A DNA stretch of 64,000 bases from Aquabacter sediminis (GTDB taxonomy: Bacteria > Pseudomonadota > Alphaproteobacteria > Rhizobiales > Xanthobacteraceae): contig NZ_JARBFX010000002.1 in the NCBI RefSeq assembly GCF_028863665.1, forward strand, positions 1 through 64,000, given 5' to 3'. The notes beneath the pieces are model-generated. The model was given only the letters and a program-made list of their open reading frames with translations, did not search any database and was not told the origin of the DNA. Made by a program: the position numbers and the translations under genes. Shown one piece after another: positions 1 through 7,329 of the stretch (within the stretch, counting starts at the first letter, position 1; each line of letters opens with the position of its first letter).

Positions 1-77
1 GTCTTGCCGTGGTCAACGTGACCGATCGTGCCGATGTTGCAGTGCGGCTTCGAGCGGTTGAATTTCTCTTTGGCCAT
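1..77 (-). CDS. tuf: Elongation factor Tu, N-terminal fragment (cut by window edge)
   Basis: The reverse strand from an ATG at 77 encodes MAKEKFNRSKPHCNIGTIGH followed by VDHGKT, the invariant EF-Tu N-terminus ending in the G1 P-loop. EF-Tu is the GTPase that delivers aminoacyl-tRNA to the ribosome. Only 25 codons are visible and the rest lies beyond position 1. No neighbouring ribosomal or fusA gene can be seen, so it cannot be told which tuf copy this is. Confidence 0.95.
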   Translation of the reverse strand, partial: MAKEKFNRSKPHCNIGTIGHVDHGK

Positions 78-437
78 CGTTCTCTCTCAATGGTGGTCGG
101 TGGCGCGCCGCGAAGGCGAAAAAAGCCGCCGTGGGATAGGAGGTTTCCTTGAAGTCTGCAAGGGGCCGTGATGCAGCAGCGTTTTCAACGGCGCGTGGGG
201 GTGCGCGCGCAGCGCACCACCGGCGCGCCGATTGCGGCGGAAAGCGGGCCGGAAACATGAGCTTACATTTTGTCAGGCCTGCGTCACACGCGGCCACGGG
301 AGCGACCAAAAATCGCCGTGGTCACAGCCCAGAACACGCTGCAAAGCGGGTTGTGACGCCCGCCCGCCCTGACCGCCGGTAAGCTTCCCGTAAGGCCGCG
401 GGGAGATGATGGACCTGGCTCAACCGGAGCGACCGCC
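78..437. other. Intergenic region between tuf and the Pro/Ala-rich protein gene
   Basis: The region should hold the tuf promoter and leader on the minus strand. No convincing tRNA, terminator or conserved small gene was seen. The short reading frames here have random composition and no good ribosome binding site. Confidence 0.4.
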
Positions 438-1037
438 GTGCCCGATCTGTTCCCCCGCCATTTCCTGCGTCCGCGGACCTTGACCGCGCGGATCGCCGGC
501 CTCGCCCTCGCCGGTTGCGCGGTGGCGGCGTTCGGCTTCGGCGTGCTGCCGCGCCTCCTGCCGGACCCCGACGCGGCGCCCCATCCCTGGGCGAGCGCGC
601 GCCCGGCACCCGCCGAGCCGGGTCTGTTCGAATTTCCCGCTCCGCCCCCCGCCGCGCCCTCGCCGCTGGCGGCGGCACCGGCCCCCGAGCCGATTCCCCG
701 CCCGTCCGTGCCGGTGCCCAATGTGAAGACGGTGGCGGTGCGCTCCACCTTGCCCGCGGCCCCCGCCCTGCCGGCGGGTGTGGAGCGCTTCGATGCCTGC
801 AACCCGGCCTGCGACAGCCGCGATCCCGCCACCCGGCCCGCCGCGCCCTTGGTGACGGCATCGACGACGGCGGCGGCAGCCCCGGCGACAACCGCGAGCC
901 TGCGCCCGCCGCAGCCCCTGTCCAACGCCCCGGCGCCCGAGCCCAATCTCCTGGATCGGACGGTGGATGCCACCCGCACCGCTCTGGCCTCCGTGACCGA
1001 CCAGGTGAAGAACGTCATCCGCCTGCCCAGTTGGTAG
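438..1037 (+). CDS. Pro/Ala-rich single-pass membrane protein, unknown function
   Basis: This is a 199-residue protein from a GTG start. A short basic N-terminus is followed by one hydrophobic segment (about residues 15-37, LTARIAGLALAGCAVAAFGF region). A long low-complexity stretch rich in Pro and Ala follows, and then a short polar C-terminus with a small CNPAC-type Cys pair near residue 115. It looks like a signal-anchored envelope protein. No domain family is recognised. The start is uncertain because no strong Shine-Dalgarno precedes the GTG. Codon use matches the high-GC neighbours, which supports a real gene. It converges with the oxidase cluster on the other strand, ending 4 bases before it. 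Confidence 0.6.
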   Translation: MPDLFPRHFLRPRTLTARIAGLALAGCAVAAFGFGVLPRLLPDPDAAPHPWASARPAPAEPGLFEFPAPPPAAPSPLAAAPAPEPIPRPSVPVPNVKTVAVRSTLPAAPALPAGVERFDACNPACDSRDPATRPAAPLVTASTTAAAAPATTASLRPPQPLSNAPAPEPNLLDRTVDATRTALASVTDQVKNVIRLPSW

Positions 1038-1040
1038 CCC

Positions 1041-1364
1041 TCAGCAGGTGGAGGCCACCAAGGTCGGCGCCAGGGTGAAGGCCGTGGCGACGAACCCGAT
1101 CCAGAGGCCGAAGCGGGGCAGCGCAGCCTCGTCTCCAAGCTGCGCCTTTATCCGCGCCAGCAAGGCGAGGCATGCCGCCATGGCCACCAGCCCCACCAAC
1201 AGGATGGCGCCGCGCTGAAGGCTCAGAGCGCCAAGCGCGACGTCTGGCCAGCCCCATGCGCAGCCAAGCCCGTGGAGGCCATAGGCGGCGGAAAACGCCA
1301 CGGCCCAGAGGGTGGGACCGGCGATCAGCCAGGCCAGCCACATCCATCCCGTCGTCGGCCTCAT
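1041..1364 (-). CDS. Small membrane protein of the cytochrome oxidase cluster
   Basis: A 107-residue hydrophobic protein with about three to four membrane segments, last gene of the minus-strand oxidase operon. Its ATG at 1364 overlaps the TGA of the oxidase subunit I-III gene as ATGA, so the two are translationally coupled. A longer reading frame exists upstream but would overlap the oxidase gene further, so the coupled ATG was chosen. By position it could be an accessory or subunit III/IV-like component. No family motif is clear enough to name it. Confidence 0.65.
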   Translation of the reverse strand: MRPTTGWMWLAWLIAGPTLWAVAFSAAYGLHGLGCAWGWPDVALGALSLQRGAILLVGLVAMAACLALLARIKAQLGDEAALPRFGLWIGFVATAFTLAPTLVASTC

Positions 1365-3874
1365 GGCGCACCGGCCTGGACGAAGATCGCCCCTGCGCCG
1401 ATAGCGGTCACCACCAGGGTAAAAAGCTGCCATTCGCTCCACGCGGCCAAGGCGCCCCTCGGCGCGCCCCGCCGGGCGGCATTGAGGGCGAAGGCGCTGA
1501 AGAGCAGTGCGATCGCCCCGTGGAGGCCCGCATAGGCCAGGATCGCCATGCGCACCGCATCCGCCGCATGGCGGGTGGGATCGGGCATCTGCCAGAGGCC
1601 AAGGGCCAGCAGGACGGCCAATGCGAGCCCATTGGCCAGAACGGCGCCGGCGAGGAACCTCATCACGGGCCTGCCCCCTGCCCCGCGACGCTGGCTGAGG
1701 CGGGCGCAGACGGTCGCCAGAGCGAGCAGGCCGAGCACAGACGCGGCACCGCCGGCGAGCGGCCCCCAGTCGGGCAGCCAGGCCGGGGGCGTGCCGGGTG
1801 TCACCACCGCGAGATAGGCAAGGCCGAACAGCAGCGAGCCGAAGAAGACCGCATCCGCAAAGAACAGGCTGCGCAAACCGCTCAAGGTGAGGCTTGGCGC
1901 CTGCAGGGGCACAGTGGGCAGGCGAAGACCGGGCGCCACCTCCACGCTGTCCAGCCCGTCCGGGCGCGGAACGCGCCGCGCCCAGGTCCAGACCAGGGCG
2001 ACCACGGGGACGAGCGCCAGCGGCGCCAGCTTGTAAAAGCCGGCCAGCATCAGCAGCACGAAGGCGCAGATGGCGAGCGCCAGCAGGAAGGGCAGCCCGC
2101 TATTGACCGGCAGGATCGCCACATGCTCGGGCCGCGCGGTGCCCACGGAGGTCACCAGGATTTCCCGCAGCCCGCGCGGCGCCCCGGGCAGAAGCCCCTC
2201 CCCTCGGGCCAGCGGCAAGGCGGCGTCCTGCGCCTGATCCTGGCATCGGGGTCCGGGCAGGGAGGCGAAATTGTAGTTGGGCGGCGGCAGGGCCAGGGCC
2301 CAATCGAGCGAGGGCGCGCCCCAGGGATTGCGCACGCTGCGCTTTCCAAGCCCCGCCTGAAGGGCGATGTCGATCAGGAACAGCGCAAAGCCGATGGCCA
2401 TGACGAAGCCGAAGATGGATGAGGCGAGGTTGAGGAGGACCCATTCGGGATTGCCCGCATATTCGGGAATGCGGCGCGGCATGCCCATCAGGCCCGTGAG
2501 GTGCATGAGGAAGAAGGTGCCGTGGAAGCCCACCAGGATGATCCAGAATGCCGCCTCGCCCAGGCCCTTGATGCGCCCGCGCCCGCTCATCATGGGCATC
2601 CACCACGTCACCCCCGCCAGCATGGGGAAGACGAAGCCTCCGATCAGAACATAATGCAGGTGCGCGGTGACGAAGGCGGTGTCGTGGGCCTGCCAGTTGA
2701 ACGGCACCACCGCCAGCATGACGCCCGTGAGCCCGCCCATCACGAACGTGAAGAAGAAGCCCAGCACATAGAGCATGGGCAGCTTCAGCTGCGGCCGCCC
2801 GCGCCACAGCGTGCCGATCCAGGCGAAGATCTGCACGGCGGTGGGCACCGCCACCAGCATGGAGGCCGCCGAGAAGAAGGAGAGCGCCAGATGGGGGATG
2901 CCCACCGCGAACATGTGGTGCACCCACAGTCCGAAGCTCAAGAACACGAGGCCCAATATGGCCGCGACGATGGCGCCATAGCCGACGATGGTGGTGCGCG
3001 AGAGAACCGGGATGATGGTGGAGAGCACCCCCGCCGCCGGCAGGAAGATGATGTAGACCTCCGGATGCCCGAACAGCCAGAACAGATGCTGCCACAGGAG
3101 CGGGTCGCCGCCGCGCGCGGGATCGAAGAAGGGCCAGTCGAAGGCGCGTTCCAGCTCCAGCAGCACCGAGCCGAGGATGAGCGGGGGAAAGCCCGCCAGC
3201 ATCATGGCCGCCGTGCCCAGCATGTACCAGGCAAAGAGCGGCATCTGCGTGAGCTTCATGCCCGGCGCCCGCAGGCGCAGGATGGACACCAAGAGCTCGA
3301 TGGCCGCCGAGAGGGCGGAAATCTCGACGAAGGTGACCCCCAGCAGCCACACATCCGCATTGATGCCCGGCGCATAGGCCCGGCTGGAGAGCGGCGTGTA
3401 CATGAACCACCCCTCCGCCGGCGCCACCCCCGAAAGGAGCGCGACGATCAGGATGGTGCCGCCCAGGAGATAGCACCAATAGCCGAGCGCCGAGAGGCGG
3501 GGAAAGGCGAGGTCGCGATTGCCCAGCATCTTCGGCAGCAGGTACATGGCCAGCCCCTCCAGCAGGGGGATGGAAAACAGGAACATCATGATGCTGCCGT
3601 GCATCGTGAAGATCTGGTTGTAGAGCCCGTTGTCCAGGAACGCCCCGGCGGGGGTGGCCAGTTGCGCCCGGATCAGCATGGCCAGCAGCCCGCCAATGCC
3701 GAAGAAGACGAAGGCGGTGGCCATGAAGCGCAGCCCCAGCGTGGAGTGGCTGAGGCTGGTGATCTGCCCCTTCAGGCCGGGATCGTTGCGCCAGACCGCA
3801 TCCAGCTCCCGATGCAGCGCGAGGGCCCGGCGCGCAGGATTGGCCGGAAGGGGCGCGTCGGCGGTGGGGATCAT
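1361..3874 (-). CDS. ctaD: Cytochrome c oxidase subunit I-III fusion (aa3 type)
   Basis: An 837-residue fusion of oxidase subunit I with a C-terminal subunit III-like domain; it reduces O2 to water and pumps protons in the inner membrane. The expected metal ligands are visible: FTMHGS (His92, low-spin heme), GHPEVY (His270, CuB, with the proton-pathway Glu), WVHHM (His319/320, CuB) and AHLHY (His405/407, hemes a3 and a). Subunit I ends near residue 560. A soluble linker of about 60 residues follows, then about six further membrane segments of the subunit III type. The ATG at 3874 overlaps the coxB stop as ATGA. The arrangement recalls alternative rhizobial coxMNOP-type oxidases, which is an inference from layout only. 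Confidence 0.93.
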   Translation of the reverse strand: MIPTADAPLPANPARRALALHRELDAVWRNDPGLKGQITSLSHSTLGLRFMATAFVFFGIGGLLAMLIRAQLATPAGAFLDNGLYNQIFTMHGSIMMFLFSIPLLEGLAMYLLPKMLGNRDLAFPRLSALGYWCYLLGGTILIVALLSGVAPAEGWFMYTPLSSRAYAPGINADVWLLGVTFVEISALSAAIELLVSILRLRAPGMKLTQMPLFAWYMLGTAAMMLAGFPPLILGSVLLELERAFDWPFFDPARGGDPLLWQHLFWLFGHPEVYIIFLPAAGVLSTIIPVLSRTTIVGYGAIVAAILGLVFLSFGLWVHHMFAVGIPHLALSFFSAASMLVAVPTAVQIFAWIGTLWRGRPQLKLPMLYVLGFFFTFVMGGLTGVMLAVVPFNWQAHDTAFVTAHLHYVLIGGFVFPMLAGVTWWMPMMSGRGRIKGLGEAAFWIILVGFHGTFFLMHLTGLMGMPRRIPEYAGNPEWVLLNLASSIFGFVMAIGFALFLIDIALQAGLGKRSVRNPWGAPSLDWALALPPPNYNFASLPGPRCQDQAQDAALPLARGEGLLPGAPRGLREILVTSVGTARPEHVAILPVNSGLPFLLALAICAFVLLMLAGFYKLAPLALVPVVALVWTWARRVPRPDGLDSVEVAPGLRLPTVPLQAPSLTLSGLRSLFFADAVFFGSLLFGLAYLAVVTPGTPPAWLPDWGPLAGGAASVLGLLALATVCARLSQRRGAGGRPVMRFLAGAVLANGLALAVLLALGLWQMPDPTRHAADAVRMAILAYAGLHGAIALLFSAFALNAARRGAPRGALAAWSEWQLFTLVVTAIGAGAIFVQAGAP

Positions 3875-4530
3875 GGACGGGGAGCCTCGGTGAGCAAGGG
3901 CGGCCATTGGGCGGGATCGTGCGCGATCACCTCGAAGCGCATGGCGGCGTGTTCGAGGCCGCAGAATTCGGCGCACAGGCCCTCATAGGTGCCGGGGCGC
4001 TCCGCCTCGATGCGCAGGCGGTTGGTGCGGCCGGGAATGGCGTCCATCTTGCCGCCGAGCCGGGGCACCCAGAAGGAATGGATCACGTCGGACGCGGTGA
4101 TGAGCACGTCCACCGGCTGGCCGGCGGGCACGTGCAGCACGCCCTCGGTGGTCACCGGGCCGTCAGGGCCGTCATGGGTGAAGCTCCAGGCCCATTGCCG
4201 GGCATGGGCGCGGACCTCCAGCGCCGGGCCGTGGGGCAGGATGCGCTCGCCCACCCACAGCGCCGCGCCCAGGGTCACGGTGAGAATGCCGAGCGAGAAG
4301 CCGACGCCAAGCCCCAGCGTCCAGCGCCCCTCCCCCACCTCCCGCGGCCGGCCGAAGCCGATCGCCACGAGCGCGAGCACCATCAAGGTGAGCCCGGCGG
4401 CACCCGCCAGCAGCATCCACCACAGAAAGGCCACATCCTGCGCCACCGGGCCGGCGGGCGAGAGGGTGGAGAGCGGCCCCCGGCATCCGGCCAGAAGGAC
4501 GGGAACTACCAGCACCGTCGCGCACTTCAC
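3871..4530 (-). CDS. coxB: Cytochrome c oxidase subunit II (lipoprotein, CuA)
   Basis: A 219-residue subunit II that takes electrons from cytochrome c through its binuclear CuA centre. The GTG start at 4530 gives a lipoprotein signal with lipobox LAGC (Cys16), which supports this start. Two membrane segments follow (about residues 35-59 and 76-97). The periplasmic cupredoxin domain has all CuA ligands: His151, then Cys186-x-Glu188-x-Cys190, His194 and Met197. No C-terminal cytochrome c domain is present, so this is not a caa3 type. The stop overlaps the next gene as ATGA. Its start lies only 33 bases from the start of the divergent DUF2231 gene, leaving little room for a promoter of its own. 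Confidence 0.92.
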   Translation of the reverse strand: MKCATVLVVPVLLAGCRGPLSTLSPAGPVAQDVAFLWWMLLAGAAGLTLMVLALVAIGFGRPREVGEGRWTLGLGVGFSLGILTVTLGAALWVGERILPHGPALEVRAHARQWAWSFTHDGPDGPVTTEGVLHVPAGQPVDVLITASDVIHSFWVPRLGGKMDAIPGRTNRLRIEAERPGTYEGLCAEFCGLEHAAMRFEVIAHDPAQWPPLLTEAPRP

Positions 4531-4563
4531 CGGGGAGGTGACACCTGACCATAAGGAAACCGC

Positions 4564-5073
4564 ATGGAGACGCGCGCGCGCCTGTTGGACCCGCTGGAGG
4601 AACGGCGAGCCCTGGAGGACACCGAATCCAAGATCGCCATTGCCGGCCATCCGCTCCACGCCATGCTGGTGGCCTTTCCCATCGCGCTGTCCTTCAGCAC
4701 GCTGGCCGCCGACCTGCTCTATCTGTGGACCGGGTCGAGCTTCTGGTCCCATGCGGCGGGCTATGCCGTGTTCGGCGCCTTCGCCATGGGGGTCCTGGCG
4801 GGGATCAGCGGGGCCGCCGAATTGCTGATGGTGCGCGGCATCCGCAATCGCTCGTCGAGCTGGACCCACTTCATCCTCGCTGTGATGCTGCTCTCCCTCC
4901 TCGGCGCCAATTGGCTGGTGCGCATCGGCGATCCCGACGGCGCCGTCCTGCCGGTGGGATTGGCGCTCTCCCTGGTGGCGGCTGGCATGACCGCGCTCAC
5001 GGGCTGGCATGGCGGAAAGCTCGTCTTCGATTATCAAATCGGCACCAGTTCGGAGGGCAAGGGTCGTGCCTGA
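4564..5073 (+). CDS. DUF2231-type four-helix membrane protein, antisense within the oxidase cluster
   Basis: A 169-residue integral membrane protein with about four hydrophobic segments and the GHPLHAMLVAFPI signature (residues 28-40) typical of DUF2231. The family is of unknown function and often found near redox or heme-related genes. TAAGGA lies six bases before the ATG. It is the only plus-strand gene in a minus-strand oxidase block. Its start is 33 bases from the coxB start, and its end overlaps the convergent CopD/HemJ-like gene by 40 bases (5034-5073). Confidence 0.85.
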   Translation: METRARLLDPLEERRALEDTESKIAIAGHPLHAMLVAFPIALSFSTLAADLLYLWTGSSFWSHAAGYAVFGAFAMGVLAGISGAAELLMVRGIRNRSSSWTHFILAVMLLSLLGANWLVRIGDPDGAVLPVGLALSLVAAGMTALTGWHGGKLVFDYQIGTSSEGKGRA

Positions 5074-5543
5074 GGAACCGTGAGGTCCCGCGGCAAGGCG
5101 TCCACCAGCGGCTGGAGATCGGGCTTGGCGAGCACCAGGACCAGCACCGTCGCCATGCACAGGACGCCCGCCGGCAGCGCGATGAGGGCCGCCGGCGGCA
5201 TGGCATAGTCGCCCCGCGCCTCGGTCGCCTGAACGGAGAGGTGACCCAGCCAGGCATGGACGAGCACCATGCCCACCACCGCCACCAGCTTGGCCATCAG
5301 CCAGTGGTCCCGCAGTTCCAGCGCGAAGAACAGCACCGTGCCGGCGGCAATGGCGATGATGGCGGCCGGCGTGACGATGCGGGTATAGGCGGCGTGGATC
5401 AGCAGGCGGAATTCGGAAAACCCGGCCTGGGTGCGCACTTCCTCGCGCCGGCCATAGGCCTGGAGCACGATGGGCAGCGCGATGAGGCCGGCGCACCACA
5501 GGCTGAGGGCGGCGATGTGGGTGGCCTTCACGATGGCGATCAT
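5034..5543 (-). CDS. CopD/HemJ-like four-helix membrane protein
   Basis: A 169-residue membrane protein with about four transmembrane helices. KATHIAALSLW with a His near residue 9, a TPAAIIAIAAG segment and WLMAKL resemble the CopD copper-resistance/HemJ protoporphyrinogen-oxidase fold. Either a heme- or a copper-linked role would suit an oxidase operon, but which one is not decidable here. The ATG at 5543 overlaps the ctaG stop as ATGA, so it is co-translated with ctaG. Its 3' end overlaps the antisense DUF2231 gene. Confidence 0.75.
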   Translation of the reverse strand: MIAIVKATHIAALSLWCAGLIALPIVLQAYGRREEVRTQAGFSEFRLLIHAAYTRIVTPAAIIAIAAGTVLFFALELRDHWLMAKLVAVVGMVLVHAWLGHLSVQATEARGDYAMPPAALIALPAGVLCMATVLVLVLAKPDLQPLVDALPRDLTVPQARPLPSELVPI

Positions 5544-6256
5544 GCCTGCGCCACCTCCCGCCAGCCCCGCCGCAGCAGGACGACACCCAGCAGCGCCAGG
5601 GGCAGCATGCCGGGTACCCACATGACGAGACCGGCCAGCTGCTGGTCGGCCAGCGCATCCAGCCCATAGGCCGGGGCCGAGGCGAGATGGTGCGGGTAGA
5701 GGATGCGGGGCGCGAAGGAGAGAATGGCGCCGATGAGCCCCATCTGCCCGGCCAGCGCCAGGATCAGCCCGACGCCGGAGACGCGCTCCCATGGCCCCGC
5801 CCCCTGGAAGACGTGAGACCAGAAGGCCCAGGCGGAACCGATGAGGCCGGCCTGCATCAGCCAATAGAAGAGGGAGCTGCCCCAGGCGAGGTCATAGGCC
5901 GCGGGCAGGTGCCACAGCCAGAGAAAGAGCGAAAGTCCGAGAAACCCAGCCACGCGCGCGCCGGGAACCACCCTCGGCCAAGCCAGCGCCAGGGCTGGCG
6001 CGGCGATCAGGACCAGCACCAGATGATGCACGCCCCGCGCCGCGAACAGGGCGACCGTCAGCGCACACAGGGGCGAGACAAAGGCGACAAACAGCGCGGC
6101 CGAGGCGAGCACCGCCGGGCCCTTGCGAACCTCCGGCCGCAACAGGGCAAACAGCAACGGCGATCCGGACAGAAGAAGGGGAAAGGCCGCCAGATTCCAT
6201 GCCGTCCACAGGGCCTCGGGCGTGGGAGCGGGGCCGCAATAGGGAATCTCATCCAT
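5540..6256 (-). CDS. ctaG: Cytochrome c oxidase assembly protein, caa3-CtaG family
   Basis: A 238-residue membrane protein of the caa3_CtaG family with about six to seven hydrophobic segments. Conserved features include GVHHLVLVLIAAP, LWLWHLPAAYD and ILYPHHL, His-rich elements consistent with copper handling for the CuB site. The start at 6256 has GGAG about 8 bases upstream; an earlier in-frame ATG at 6301 lacks this. It appears to be the first gene of the minus-strand oxidase operon ctaG, copD-like, [antisense DUF2231], coxB, ctaD, small protein. Confidence 0.87.
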   Translation of the reverse strand: MDEIPYCGPAPTPEALWTAWNLAAFPLLLSGSPLLFALLRPEVRKGPAVLASAALFVAFVSPLCALTVALFAARGVHHLVLVLIAAPALALAWPRVVPGARVAGFLGLSLFLWLWHLPAAYDLAWGSSLFYWLMQAGLIGSAWAFWSHVFQGAGPWERVSGVGLILALAGQMGLIGAILSFAPRILYPHHLASAPAYGLDALADQQLAGLVMWVPGMLPLALLGVVLLRRGWREVAQA

Positions 6257-6363
6257 TCCGATCTCCGGGCGGGCGCCTGGGCGAGGTCGCGGCGAGGGCA
6301 TGGCGCGAAGGGCGCGCCGGCGTTGACGGCATCAGCAGCCATCGGCTGCCCGATCCCGCCTCC

Positions 6364-6405
6364 GACCTCAGGACACCGACCTCAGGACACCGACGTCCGG
6401 ACACC
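6364..6405. repeat. 14-bp tandem repeat, three units
   Basis: Two identical units GACCTCAGGACACC (6364-6377 and 6378-6391) are followed by a diverged third, GACGTCCGGACACC (6392-6405). The repeat sits in the roughly 240-base gap between the focA-type stop (6496) and the ctaG start (6256). No function is evident. The rest of the gap shows no gene. Confidence 0.8.
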
Positions 6406-6495
6406 CACCCGCGCCCGTGCGCTCCGCCTTTTGCTTACGCAACGGCAGATCGCCCGAACGGTTCCCGAAAAACACGGCTCGGTGGCGCTGAAGGG

Positions 6496-7308
6496 TCAGG
6501 CCGGCCGGCCCGTCCTCAGGAAGGCGGCCCAATAGGCGAGCGCCACCAGCGCGCCGCCCATCATGTTGCCGAGGGTCGCCGGCACCAGGTTCGCCGCGAT
6601 CGACCCCAGCGAAAGGCCGGCCTCCGCCTGACCGGTCACCGCCTGCACCATCAGCCCATAGGGCAGCAGGTACATGTTGGCGACGGAATGCTCGAGCCCG
6701 GCGGCGACGAAGGCGGCGATGGGCAGGATCAGGCCGGCAATCTTCTCCACGACCGTACGCCCGCCATAAGCGAGCCACACCCCAAGGCAGACCAGCATGT
6801 TGGCGAGGACGCCGCTCGCCAGCGTCGGCAGGAAGCCGTTGCCGGTCTTGGTTGCGGCAAGGTCCAGCGCCGCCTGCCCCACCGCGCCTGCGCCCGCCTC
6901 ATGCACCCCGGCCGCGAGCACCAGCACGGCCAGGAGGAGCGAACCCAGGAAGTTGGCGGCGTAAACGAGACCCAGGGCGCCCAACACCTGTGTTACCCCC
7001 AGCCGCCCCGCCGCCCATGGGCCGACCATCAGCATGTTGCCGGTGAAGAGTTCCGCGCCGGCAATCAGCACCAATGCGAGACCGGCTGAAAAGACGAGGC
7101 CGGCCAGCACCTGCCCGACCCCAAAGGGCAGGTCCTGCGCCCCCGCCAGGGCAACGGTGGCGAAAAGGCCGCCGAAGCCGATATAAAGTCCCGCCAGAAG
7201 GCCGAGCACCAGCTGGGTGGCGGGGGGCAGCGCCGCCTTGTCCTCCAGCGCCTGGAACACCTGCTGCGCCAAGGCGGGCGGCTGAGGCAAGGGGCTCGCC
7301 TCGCTCAT
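6496..7308 (-). CDS. focA: Formate/nitrite transporter (FNT) family channel
   Basis: A 270-residue FNT-family protein with six predicted membrane helices. Hallmarks are AGAELFTGNMLM (broken-helix region), AANFLGSLLL, GVLANMLVCLGVWLA and the AGLEHSVANMY central motif with its pore His. Members conduct formate, nitrite or hydrosulfide. The gene lies 21 bases after the stop of a formate-dehydrogenase-like gene, in the same orientation, so formate is the likely substrate (inference). GGAGGG precedes the ATG at 7308. NirC or a hydrosulfide channel remain alternatives. Confidence 0.88.
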   Translation of the reverse strand: MSEASPLPQPPALAQQVFQALEDKAALPPATQLVLGLLAGLYIGFGGLFATVALAGAQDLPFGVGQVLAGLVFSAGLALVLIAGAELFTGNMLMVGPWAAGRLGVTQVLGALGLVYAANFLGSLLLAVLVLAAGVHEAGAGAVGQAALDLAATKTGNGFLPTLASGVLANMLVCLGVWLAYGGRTVVEKIAGLILPIAAFVAAGLEHSVANMYLLPYGLMVQAVTGQAEAGLSLGSIAANLVPATLGNMMGGALVALAYWAAFLRTGRPA

Positions 7309-7329
7309 GGGTGGGCCCTCCCCGGCCGG

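Noticed and set aside
1172-2422. Long plus-strand frame across the oxidase genes
   Set aside because: Antisense to ctaD, rich in Gln, Gly and Arg, with no domain or ribosome binding site; typical of high-GC shadows.
3871-5667. A 598-codon minus-strand frame extending coxB upstream
   Set aside because: Only the part from 4530 matches subunit II and has a lipoprotein signal; the rest is the antisense of the DUF2231 gene and of its neighbour.
6364-6405. Possible CRISPR-like array
   Set aside because: Contiguous 14-base units without spacers; a simple tandem repeat.
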